Part shown: piece after piece, positions 17,785 through 24,725 of the stretch
Layout: each line of letters opens with the position of its first letter
Position numbering within the stretch: the first letter of the stretch is position 1
From: Candidatus Woesearchaeota archaeon
GTDB lineage: Archaea > Nanobdellota > Nanobdellia > Woesearchaeales > JACPIF01
DNA length: 64,000 nucleotides
Direction: 5' to 3'
Assembly (NCBI GenBank): GCA_016188215.1
Contig: JACPIF010000004.1
Coordinates: 34,236 to 98,235, forward strand
Program-made: the position numbers and the translations under genes
The notes under the pieces: model-generated
Database searches by the model: none
What the model saw: only the letters and a program-made list of their open reading frames with translations
Told to the model about the DNA's origin: nothing

Positions 17785-18384
17785 ATGTTTGAAAAAATAA
17801 AGGGGATGGTGCAGAATAAGGAGGCTGTGGATGAGCTTTCTTCAAGGATAGGCGAGCAGGGCTTCCGCATGGATGTCATGGCCAAGGAGAATTCTGAGCT
17901 GAAGCGCGAGTTTTCTGAGATACGGGAAGAGTTGCGGTCTATTGCAAAGGCACAGCGTGACATCACTGAAGAAATGCAGGGCAATATTTCCCTGGTCACG
18001 GAGAGCAGGCAGCGGTTTGAGCGCGAGGTGGATGATTTCAAGATAATGAAGGGCAGGCTGCAGCAAAGCTTGTTTGAGCAGTTATCAGAAGAATACAGGA
18101 AAGAACTATTAGTTGCGATAGAGCGGCTCAAGGCTGATGTCGCCTCGTTCAACAGCCTCAAGCAGGAGATATTCAGCATAGCTGCGCGCACCACAAGGCT
18201 TGCGGGAGAGATTGACAAGCTTGCATCCATCTCAAGCAAGATACGGAAAGAGGATTTTGAGCTGCACCAGTACGCTACTGTACTCCAGCGGCAGGAGAAC
18301 GAGAAGATACGTCTGTTGCGGCAGATAGACGCGCTTGAGCGCCTGGTTTCACGGGAACGGAGAAAGAAATCAACTACGTTTTGA
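17785..18384 (+). CDS. Coiled-coil protein of unknown function
   Basis: A 199-residue, almost wholly helical protein with heptad-like hydrophobic spacing and high Glu/Lys/Arg content from about residue 30 to the end (for example ELKREFSEIREELRSIAKAQ). No signal peptide, membrane helix or known catalytic motif is visible. It could be a structural or scaffold protein. ATG 17785 follows a CTTTAAATA box (about 17750) at leaderless or near-leaderless distance. Confidence 0.75.
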   Translation: MFEKIKGMVQNKEAVDELSSRIGEQGFRMDVMAKENSELKREFSEIREELRSIAKAQRDITEEMQGNISLVTESRQRFEREVDDFKIMKGRLQQSLFEQLSEEYRKELLVAIERLKADVASFNSLKQEIFSIAARTTRLAGEIDKLASISSKIRKEDFELHQYATVLQRQENEKIRLLRQIDALERLVSRERRKKSTTF

Positions 18385-18463
18385 TAAGAATTCCTGCATA
18401 CTATCGCAGGAGAATCTTATTATTATCTGTATAGAAAATGACGACTGTTTTGCTTTTCATGCC

Positions 18464-18586
18464 CTAGCCGGAATACCACTTTCTTGCAATCTCTTTCGCT
18501 AGTTTCCTGTCTGTAGTGATGCCTGACTCGAGAATCCTATCTGCTATGTTATGGATGATCTCAATCTTCTTCATGGCGTTTTCCAT
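18464..18586 (-). CDS. Small 40-residue protein
   Basis: Starts at ATG 18586 behind a good ribosome binding site (ggggtgg, four bases before ATG) and runs 40 codons to the stop at 18464. The peptide (MENAMKKIEIIHNIADRI..) is a plausible two-helix basic/acidic protein ending LAKEIARKWYSG. No family is recognised. The rest of 18587-18788 shows no gene. Confidence 0.55.
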   Translation of the reverse strand: MENAMKKIEIIHNIADRILESGITTDRKLAKEIARKWYSG

Positions 18587-18788
18587 AGTTCCACCCCGTA
18601 TGCAGCGAAGCAGGCTGGTTATTTAAACCTTTTTGGCTTTGGCCTAGCAATCGTTGAACTTGTAAGGGCGTGTGGCGGGGGAGAGCGAAGGCTGGGTTGC
18701 AATTTTTACTTAACTGAAAAACTTGATTTGCAACTGATATTCTTGGGAATATTAGTCCTCACACGGCGGACGGCCTCTACTTCTTAAA

Positions 18789-21362
18789 CTATTTCTGTAT
18801 CTTAGCCAGAACTTTCTTGTGCAGCCGTTTGATGAACTCGTGCCTGTCTTCAATCTTAAGAATGTCGGTATAGCCCTGCGCAACAAGGTTGAAGGCGAAT
18901 GGGGAGGGTGTTGAGGTATGGATCTCCTTAACTTTTGCAATTCCCTTCTCAACCTGGCTTATCACTAATTCTGAATTCTTGATGTCCATCAAATCTTCAA
19001 GCACTTCCCTTCGTGCTTCCCGCAATATAGGGAAATCTTCAGAGATACGCTTGACTGCGCTCAATAATATCTGTGAGCTTACCTGCTGCCTGCCGACACG
19101 CTTCTGGTGCCCTTTATAGTTCCTTAAAATCATTAGGGAGCGGGCGGCACAATGCCTGAACCTGCGCTTCAGCACTTCTGTCCGCTCAATGGCCAGCTCT
19201 GCAACCTTCCTCAACTCATTTGACTTTAACATGTTGAAAGCTCGCAGCGCCTGCACTTCCCTTGAAGAAGCGACATAAAATCCGTTATCGCTGATGCCAA
19301 TTTCCACATCGCGGTGCTGGATCCGCGAGATTGCAAAGGCAACTGCCCTCGCCAACACATCATTTACCCTTCTTCCAAACAATGTATGGAAAATATGATA
19401 GGTCTGCTTTCCGTCATTAAAGACCTCAATTGTGATAGTCTTGTCAGACGGGACTTCTGAGAAATAGAACTGCTCATAGAAATATTCGTAGATTGAGTTT
19501 GCAGCGTTATCGTCCACGTACAGGTATTCATGGATAAATTTCAGGATATCGGTCCTGGATCGCTTCTTGGTGAACATGTCATTCAGGTTTTTCCTCAATC
19601 TGTTGATCTCAAGCGCCAGGTCAAATGACAGGGGAAGCATCTCTGAAAACCAGCTTGGGACTGTAGGCGGCCTGTTTACTGAAACAGCGACCTGCGCCAC
19701 CATGCCGCGCGCAAACTTAAACTCATAAGTTGCCCCGCCAAGCACGAAGACATCACCAGGTCTCAGCCGCTCCAGGAAGGCTTCATCAATCTTGCCGATG
19801 GACTGCTCGCCGACCTTTACAGTTACAAATGTCTCGTCAGGGATTGTGCCTACATTTGTCATGAAAATAACACGGCTCATCTTTCCCTTGCGGCCGATCA
19901 TGCCAGTTTCCTCATCATGCCATATCTTTGCGTAGATATGCCGCTCCTCCAGCGAGATGTGCTTCCCGGTGAGGTAGTCAATGACTTCCATGAATTCTGC
20001 GCGCTCAATGCCTTTGTAGCAGTGGCTCTGCCTTATCATGGTGAAGAGGTCATTTATGTGCATTTTCTCGGCGATCGACATTGAATATATCTGCTGCGCG
20101 AGCACGTCAAGGCAGTTTGTCGGGATATGGATGCGGTCAATCTTCTTTTCAATGGCTGATTTCAGCAGGACAGCGCATTCAACCAGATCATCGCGGTCAA
20201 GGACAAGAATCCTGCCCTTTGCCGTCTCATGCAGCTTGTGCCCCGAGCGACCGATGCGCTGCAGGCAGCGGGCAACACTTTTCGGGCTGCCCAGCAAAAT
20301 GACTAGGTCAACATACCCTATGTCTATGCCCAACTCCAGCGAGGTTGATGAAACCACTACTTTCAGCTTGCCCTGGCGCAGGCGCTCCTCAATGTCATGG
20401 CGGTGCTCTTTTGAAAGCGAGCCGTGGTGCGCGCCAATGTTCTCATCGTATTGCTTTGGGAACTTGTCCTTCAGGTAGTGCACAACACGCTCTGTTGCAG
20501 ATCGGGTGTTGGTGAAAATCAAGGTAGTGCGATGCTGCCTGATCAGGTCGTCCATTAACTCGTACATCTTTTGGTGCATATCCCCATGCGGCACGTCAAC
20601 AAGATTATCCACAGGAGACAATACCTTGAGGTCAAGCTTCTTCAGAAACTGCACATCTACTATCCTGCATTTCCTGTATTTTCCGTTTTCCAGGCCAACC
20701 AGGAACTGCGCAATCTCTTCAAGAGGGGAGATGGTTGCAGACAACCCGACGCGGGTCATGCCGGGAGCAAGGCGCTGCAATCGCTCAAGAGACAGGGAAA
20801 GATGGACACCGCGCTTGTTCTCTGCCAATGCATGGATCTCGTCTACAATGCACCAGTCAACTGCCTTCAAATGCTCTGAGAATTTCCTGGTTGTAAGAAG
20901 GATTGCCAAAGATTCTGGGGTTGTAATAAGGATGTGGGGCGGCTTTTTCAGCATCTTTGACTTTTCAGAAGCTGTAGTGTCTCCTGTTCTGACACCTACC
21001 CTGATACCGAGCTTGCTGCCATGCAGCTCTTCCATTTCCTTTAATGGATTGATGAGGTTTACAGAAATATCCTGGTTCAATGCCTTTAAAGGAGAAACAT
21101 ATACGCAGTATACTTTGTCCTGCAGGATGCCTTTCTGCGCTGAATCCACCAATTCATTGAGGATGGAGAGGAATGCGGTCAGAGTTTTTGTCGCTCCGGT
21201 CGGTGCACTTACTAGGATATTGCTCCTGCTGTGTATCTCCATGACTCCATAGAGCTGCGGCAGGGAGAAGCTCTTGAACCTTGAGAAGAACCATTTCTTC
21301 ACCAAGGGGTTCAGCATCCCCAACAATTCCTTTTCTGTGTTCTGCTGCTCCTTGTATTCCAT
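18789..21362 (-). CDS. lhr: Lhr-type DEAD/H-box helicase
   Basis: Superfamily 2 helicase of 857 residues, in the size range of the archaeal Lhr core. Motif I reads SAPTGATKTLTAFL, where the usual GxGKT glycine before Lys is Thr. Motif II is DEIH, motif III SATI, and the C-terminal RecA domain has STSLELGIDIGYVDLV and QRIGRSGH. The winged-helix and Lhr-specific C-terminal domains follow. Archaeal Lhr proteins act on DNA-RNA or RNA duplexes in repair or RNA processing. ATG 21362 (MEYKEQQ) is preferred over an upstream TTG because a TTTTAAAG box lies 26 nt before it. Confidence 0.92.
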   Translation of the reverse strand: MEYKEQQNTEKELLGMLNPLVKKWFFSRFKSFSLPQLYGVMEIHSRSNILVSAPTGATKTLTAFLSILNELVDSAQKGILQDKVYCVYVSPLKALNQDISVNLINPLKEMEELHGSKLGIRVGVRTGDTTASEKSKMLKKPPHILITTPESLAILLTTRKFSEHLKAVDWCIVDEIHALAENKRGVHLSLSLERLQRLAPGMTRVGLSATISPLEEIAQFLVGLENGKYRKCRIVDVQFLKKLDLKVLSPVDNLVDVPHGDMHQKMYELMDDLIRQHRTTLIFTNTRSATERVVHYLKDKFPKQYDENIGAHHGSLSKEHRHDIEERLRQGKLKVVVSSTSLELGIDIGYVDLVILLGSPKSVARCLQRIGRSGHKLHETAKGRILVLDRDDLVECAVLLKSAIEKKIDRIHIPTNCLDVLAQQIYSMSIAEKMHINDLFTMIRQSHCYKGIERAEFMEVIDYLTGKHISLEERHIYAKIWHDEETGMIGRKGKMSRVIFMTNVGTIPDETFVTVKVGEQSIGKIDEAFLERLRPGDVFVLGGATYEFKFARGMVAQVAVSVNRPPTVPSWFSEMLPLSFDLALEINRLRKNLNDMFTKKRSRTDILKFIHEYLYVDDNAANSIYEYFYEQFYFSEVPSDKTITIEVFNDGKQTYHIFHTLFGRRVNDVLARAVAFAISRIQHRDVEIGISDNGFYVASSREVQALRAFNMLKSNELRKVAELAIERTEVLKRRFRHCAARSLMILRNYKGHQKRVGRQQVSSQILLSAVKRISEDFPILREARREVLEDLMDIKNSELVISQVEKGIAKVKEIHTSTPSPFAFNLVAQGYTDILKIEDRHEFIKRLHKKVLAKIQK

Positions 21363-21495
21363 GGTTTGTGACAAAGCCTGCCCCTTTAAAAGGATTGCGA
21401 ACAGCTGGAAATATGCTTAGACTGGTATTTGAAGAAAGCTTTAAATAACATCGTCGATATAGGTTCTGGGGCTTTGATTAGTGCAGGTGTTTTTA

Positions 21496-21642
21496 ATGGT
21501 TGAGACCGATCCCCACAGAGACCATATCGGCATTATTGTAGACACGCCGCTGTACTGCTACCGGTGCCAGGTCAGGATGAAGCAGCTGTCTGCTGCACGG
21601 TGGAGATGCACAAGCTGCGGATCTGAGTACGAGGAGAAGTAG
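21496..21642 (+). CDS. Small zinc-ribbon protein
   Basis: A 48-residue protein with two Cys pairs, CYRC and CTSC, spaced like a zinc ribbon, plus an acidic C-terminus (SEYEEK). A CTTTAAATA box near 21443 provides a promoter. ATG 21496 or the in-frame GTG 21481 could be the start; gggg at 21468-21471 is better spaced for GTG. Similar tiny zinc ribbons in archaea serve in RNA polymerase or ribosome contexts, but I do not recognise this family. Confidence 0.6.
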   Translation: MVETDPHRDHIGIIVDTPLYCYRCQVRMKQLSAARWRCTSCGSEYEEK

Positions 21643-21726
21643 CGAAATTTACTTCTTTTCAGTTTTATTTATGTGTTTATCTACATCTTATGTAAGTTTA
21701 AAAGATTAATAATACGGCAAAGAGGC

Positions 21727-21873
21727 ACAATCTATTGTGGACAATAGATTGTAGGATATTCTTTGTAAATTATAGAAAATTATAGAAAATTTTGAAAAAC
21801 CATCAAATTGTCAAAATTCTCTAAGAGAACTTTGAATGAAAATGATAAATTAGGGGATTATTCAAAGTTCTCT
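21727..21873. repeat. AT-rich palindrome cluster
   Basis: A 12-bp palindrome, ACAATCTATTGT with a GG turn (21727-21752), is followed by AATTTTGA...TCAAAATT (21788-21818) and by a perfect 14-bp stem, AGAGAACTTTGAAT/ATTCAAAGTTCTCT, around a 22-nt loop (21824-21873). The order short-turn palindrome then 22-nt-loop hairpin mimics the GC-rich three-hairpin elements. The surrounding 21643-21940 stretch is very AT-rich and no gene is seen in it. Confidence 0.6.
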
Positions 21874-21971
21874 ATATGTTATTAACAGCCATATGTATTC
21901 TAGAAACATACATTATATCTAAACTTAGAATTTTTACGCAATCTTTATAAACATCATACTATCCCCAGTCG

Positions 21972-22037
21972 ATGGCTAGCAACAGCCGTTCTAGCGCCGC
22001 AAGGCGCGAACATGTCAAATTTCAAACTTTAGGGTAG
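21972..22037 (+). CDS. Possible leaderless 21-residue peptide upstream of rps19e
   Basis: A CTTTATAAA box (21943-21951) is 24-25 nt before ATG 21972, as expected for a leaderless start. Twenty-one codons follow (MASNSRSSAARREHV..), ending TAG at 22035-22037. It then runs into three-hairpin copy 4 and rps19e, with no other TATA box visible, so this promoter probably also drives the ribosomal operon. The frame could be a regulatory upstream ORF or just leader RNA. Confidence 0.35.
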   Translation: MASNSRSSAARREHVKFQTLG

Positions 22038-22072
22038 ATAAACTTAAAGATAAACTAACAATTTGCAAGGGA

Positions 22073-22163
22073 GCAACGAGATAAATCTCGTTGCACTGTG
22101 CGAGGTCCCCGAACCGCAATTTACAGCAAGCATCGGGGACATATTTGGGCGCGCATTTCGCGC
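22073..22163 (+). repeat. Three-hairpin dispersed element, copy 4 (rps19e leader)
   Basis: Hairpin 1 GCAACGAGAT with 2-nt turn aa and its complement (22073-22094). Linker actgtgcgag. Hairpin 2 GTCCCCGA (22105-22112) and TCGGGGAC (22133-22140) with a 20-nt loop ACCGCAATTTACAGCAAGCA. Hairpin 3 GCGCG-N5-CGCGC (22149-22163). This is the most regular copy. It ends 48 nt before the rps19e start and probably lies within the 5' leader of that operon. Confidence 0.85.
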
Positions 22164-22211
22164 TAGTTTCCAACTAGTAAAAGTGAATAACAAAAACAAC
22201 TAAACTAAAAA

Positions 22212-22880
22212 ATGGCAACAATCTATGATGTACCGGCGCAGGAGCTCGTTGAGAAGGCAGCTGAAAAGCTGAAATCTGTGAATGAGATACAGCCGCCTGC
22301 GTGGGCGCCGTTCGTCAAGACAGGACATTCCAAAGAAAGGCCGCCTGCGCGGGATGACTGGTGGCATGTGCGGGCTGCGGCAGTGCTGCGGGTAGTCTAT
22401 CGGCTGGGCCCTGTCGGCGTGTCAAAGCTGCGCGTCAAGTACGGCGGCAGGAAAAACAGGGGAGCAGCTGGCGAGCACACTTACAGCGGCTCCGGCAATA
22501 TCCTCAGGAAAATCCTGCAGCAGCTTGAGAAAGCCGGGCTGGTGAAGCAGGTCACCAAGGATGTCCACAAGGGAAGAATCATAACTCCAAAAGGAAAATC
22601 ATTGCTTGACAAGACAGCTACTGAAATAATTGCAGGATCAGCCAAACCAGTGCAGAAGACTGAGGCAAGCGCAGCTGCAGAGCAAAAGCCGAAGCATGAA
22701 AAGAAGGCTGAGAAACTGGAAGAGAAAGCTGAGAACCTGGAAAAACAAAGTTTTTCTGGCGCCAGAAATGCGCGCATTTCTGAGCGAGCCGAAAAGACTG
22801 AAAAGGCAGAGAAAACCGCTGAAAAGACGGAGAAAAACGTTGGGAAGGCTGAGGTTGCGGCAGAACATGTCGGAGCTTGA
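22212..22880 (+). CDS. rps19e: Ribosomal protein S19e with long charged C-terminal tail
   Basis: Small-subunit ribosomal protein of archaea and eukaryotes. Residues 1-145 are the normal S19e domain ([59 protein letters not shown]). The remaining 75 residues are a Lys/Glu/Ala tail made of motifs such as [14 protein letters not shown], not found in ordinary S19e (about 150 residues). Inside the tail, codons at about 22753-22795 derive from a palindromic repeat. The start ATG 22212 has no clear Shine-Dalgarno. The gene overlaps the PDCD5 gene by 14 nt. Confidence 0.93.
   Translation: MATIYDVPAQELVEKAAEKLKSVNEIQPPAWAPFVKTGHSKERPPARDDWWHVRAAAVLRVVYRLGPVGVSKLRVKYGGRKNRGAAGEHTYSGSGNILRKILQQLEKAGLVKQVTKDVHKGRIITPKGKSLLDKTATEIIAGSAKPVQKTEASAAAEQKPKHEKKAEKLEEKAENLEKQSFSGARNARISERAEKTEKAEKTAEKTEKNVGKAEVAAEHVGA
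22753..22795 (+). repeat. Palindromic repeat fragment inside the S19e coding tail
   Basis: Two overlapping perfect palindromes, TTTCTGGCGCCAGAAA (22753-22768) and CAGAAATGCGCGCATTTCTG (22763-22782), are followed by GAGCGAGCCGAAAA. The last part closely matches GAGAGCCGAAAA after the hairpin in dispersed element copy 2. The segment keeps the reading frame ([15 protein letters not shown]), so it looks like a captured piece of the repeat family. Confidence 0.65.
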
Positions 22881-23187
22881 TGAGATCAGGAAGCGAAAGC
22901 TGGAAGAATTGATGCGCGCACAGCAGCAACAGCACAATAATGATGAGCAGGAATTTGCGCAGCAGGTGCAGCAGCTTGAGGCTATTGTCAAGCAGCGGCT
23001 GACAAAGGAAGCGGTGCAGCGCTACGGCAATATAAAAGCGGCAAACCCGCAGAAAGCCGTGCAGCTGCTTGCGGTGCTCGGACAGCTGATACAGGGCGGC
23101 AGGATTGATACAATTGACGATGAATTGCTCAAGAAAATACTGATCCGCATGCAGGAGCCCAAGAAAGATTTCAATATCAGGAAATAA
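22867..23187 (+). CDS. PDCD5/TFAR19-family DNA-binding protein
   Basis: A 106-residue protein of the archaeal/eukaryal PDCD5 family (dsDNA-binding helical bundle). It has the flexible acidic-basic N-terminus [20 protein letters not shown], and the core [20 protein letters not shown] with the C-terminal helix [12 protein letters not shown]. The ATG at 22867 overlaps the S19e stop by 14 nt, implying coupled translation. S19e-PDCD5-L39e-L31e is the standard archaeal order. Confidence 0.93.
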   Translation: MSELDEIRKRKLEELMRAQQQQHNNDEQEFAQQVQQLEAIVKQRLTKEAVQRYGNIKAANPQKAVQLLAVLGQLIQGGRIDTIDDELLKKILIRMQEPKKDFNIRK

Positions 23188-23191
23188 AAAA

Positions 23192-23365
23192 ATGGCACGA
23201 TACAAGCATCCAAGCAGGAAACAAAGGCTGGTAAAGCTTAACAAGAGAACGAGATGGGCGCCGTTCTGGACTGTAATGAAGATATACGGCAAAGGAAGAA
23301 GGATACATCCCGGAAGGCATACAAAAGTTAAGCGAAGCTGGCGAAGGACCAAGACAAAGGCGTGA
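23192..23365 (+). CDS. rpl39e: Ribosomal protein L39e
   Basis: A 57-residue, highly basic protein (MARYKHPSRKQRLVKLNKR..) with the L39e core WAPFWTVMKI and the C-terminal GRRIHPGRHTKVKRSWRRTK. L39e lines the ribosomal exit tunnel. It is slightly longer than the usual 51 residues. It lies 4 nt after the PDCD5 gene and 2 nt before L31e. Very small genes like this are easily missed. Confidence 0.93.
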   Translation: MARYKHPSRKQRLVKLNKRTRWAPFWTVMKIYGKGRRIHPGRHTKVKRSWRRTKTKA

Positions 23366-23367
23366 AC

Positions 23368-23967
23368 ATGGCACTTGAACGAATCTATAATGTCCCTTTG
23401 AGGAAGGAATTCATGAAGGCCCCAAGGTACAGGAGGGCGAAGAAAGCAGTCATAGCATTGCGTGAGTTCCTTGCAAAGCACATGAAGGCTGATATTGATA
23501 AGGTTAAGATACAGCAGTATGCAAACTTATTGATATGGAAGCGAGGCATGCAGAGCCCTCCGCACCACATCAAGATCAAGGCAGTCAAGCAGGACGATGG
23601 AACTGTTATAGCGGAGCTTGTTGGCGCACCCGAGAAAAAGGTTGAGAAACTGGAAGAAAAGACAGAGAAGGCCGGAAAGGCTGAGGTAGGCGCGCAGCCA
23701 GCTGAAAAACAGGAACAGGAGAAACCAAAGCGATTAGGCAAGAAAGCCCTGCAGAAAGAGATGCAGCAGGTCCAAGGAAAGATTGAAGAGGCTGCAGCTG
23801 AGTTGAAAGAGAAGATTGAGGAGCACCAGAAAGAAGCTAAAAAAGTTGAGGGAGAAGAGATTAAAGAGCTCAAGCACGAGCAGGAAACCGTGAAGAAACA
23901 CAAGCCCAAAACTCCCAAGCAGCCCAAGACCCAGGAGACTCATCCGACCGGGCCGCAGCACCAGTGA
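23368..23967 (+). CDS. rpl31e: Ribosomal protein L31e with charged C-terminal tail
   Basis: Large-subunit protein near the tunnel exit. Residues 1-85 are the normal L31e domain (ALERIYNVPLRKEFMKAPRY, ALREFLAKHMKADIDKVKI, LLIWKRGMQSPPHHIKIKA). The remaining 115 residues are a Lys/Glu/Ala/Gln-rich, probably coiled-coil tail, starting EKKVEKLEEKTEKAGKAEVG, which resembles the S19e tail of the same operon. Typical L31e is about 85-95 residues. ATG 23368 is used; GTG 23362 overlaps the L39e stop and is less likely. Confidence 0.93.
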   Translation: MALERIYNVPLRKEFMKAPRYRRAKKAVIALREFLAKHMKADIDKVKIQQYANLLIWKRGMQSPPHHIKIKAVKQDDGTVIAELVGAPEKKVEKLEEKTEKAGKAEVGAQPAEKQEQEKPKRLGKKALQKEMQQVQGKIEEAAAELKEKIEEHQKEAKKVEGEEIKELKHEQETVKKHKPKTPKQPKTQETHPTGPQHQ

Positions 23968-23993
23968 ATCCCATTACTATATTCTTATTTAGG

Positions 23994-24707
23994 TTATTTG
24001 CTGGACCTTTTCATTGTCTTATAACCATAGTACGAAAGAAGGGCCAATATAATTAAAACAAGCACATATACTACCAACTTCTTTACATTAATTCCACCAG
24101 AGCAGTCATAATCATTTCCGCCGCTGCAATCAGGATCACATAACCCGTCTGCTGCTTTATCACACACTCCATCTGCCTGCCCGGACCTGCAATCTGAAGA
24201 GCATGCTATATAATTCTCGCCTTTGTCGCATACCCTGTTGCCACAGGTGCAATCGCTTGGACAGGTGTCTATAGATTCAATGCCTTCGCATACCTTGTTC
24301 TCGTTGCACACTGAGAATGAGCTTACGTCCACTTCAAACATTATCTCCCTACCCTTCAGGATTAATACGCTTTTTGCGTTTGGGTAGTAAGGGAGAACCA
24401 GGTCTACCACAGTTGAGCTTGGCTGACTAGCCGCTGCTCCGCCTGGAGCGCGAAAAATCGCGACTTCTACGTTAAAAGTTGTCTCGTAAAGAACCTCGCC
24501 ATTAAATGAAGTGATTCTGGCAGTATACAGCTTGCCATCTGTTTTACTCATTGGCTCTGCTGGAACAAGCTCTATATTCTTGAGCGTGAATTTTCCTGAG
24601 TCAAAGTCAAGGGCAATCGAATACGACACTGTTTCGGCTTTGACCAATGATATCAATGCGAAAATTGCTAGCATCACTAAGAAAATTTTCATTTGAGTTT
24701 TCCCCAT
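23994..24707 (-). CDS. Cys-rich surface protein with C-terminal membrane anchor
   Basis: A 237-residue exported protein: signal peptide (MKIFLVMLAIFALISLVKA), a beta-rich domain of about 110 residues, a Cys-rich module with CNENKVCEGIESIDTCPSDC and repeats of C-x4-CDKGE type, then a transmembrane helix and a basic tail (MKRSSK). Topology is therefore outside with a C-terminal anchor. The Cys-rich part resembles the dockerin-like/EGF-like segments of archaeal surface proteins; ligand unknown. Start 24707 has aaggagatg at good distance; M6 is an alternative. It follows the M64-type gene by 18 nt and is probably in its operon. Confidence 0.75.
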   Translation of the reverse strand: MGKTQMKIFLVMLAIFALISLVKAETVSYSIALDFDSGKFTLKNIELVPAEPMSKTDGKLYTARITSFNGEVLYETTFNVEVAIFRAPGGAAASQPSSTVVDLVLPYYPNAKSVLILKGREIMFEVDVSSFSVCNENKVCEGIESIDTCPSDCTCGNRVCDKGENYIACSSDCRSGQADGVCDKAADGLCDPDCSGGNDYDCSGGINVKKLVVYVLVLIILALLSYYGYKTMKRSSK

Positions 24708-24725
24708 TTTATTTTCATCTCCTTT

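Noticed and set aside
22881-23190. The upstream extension of the PDCD5 frame (from 22630) as a fused protein.
   Set aside because: It is the shifted frame of the S19e tail; the PDCD5 N-terminus is exactly at ATG 22867.
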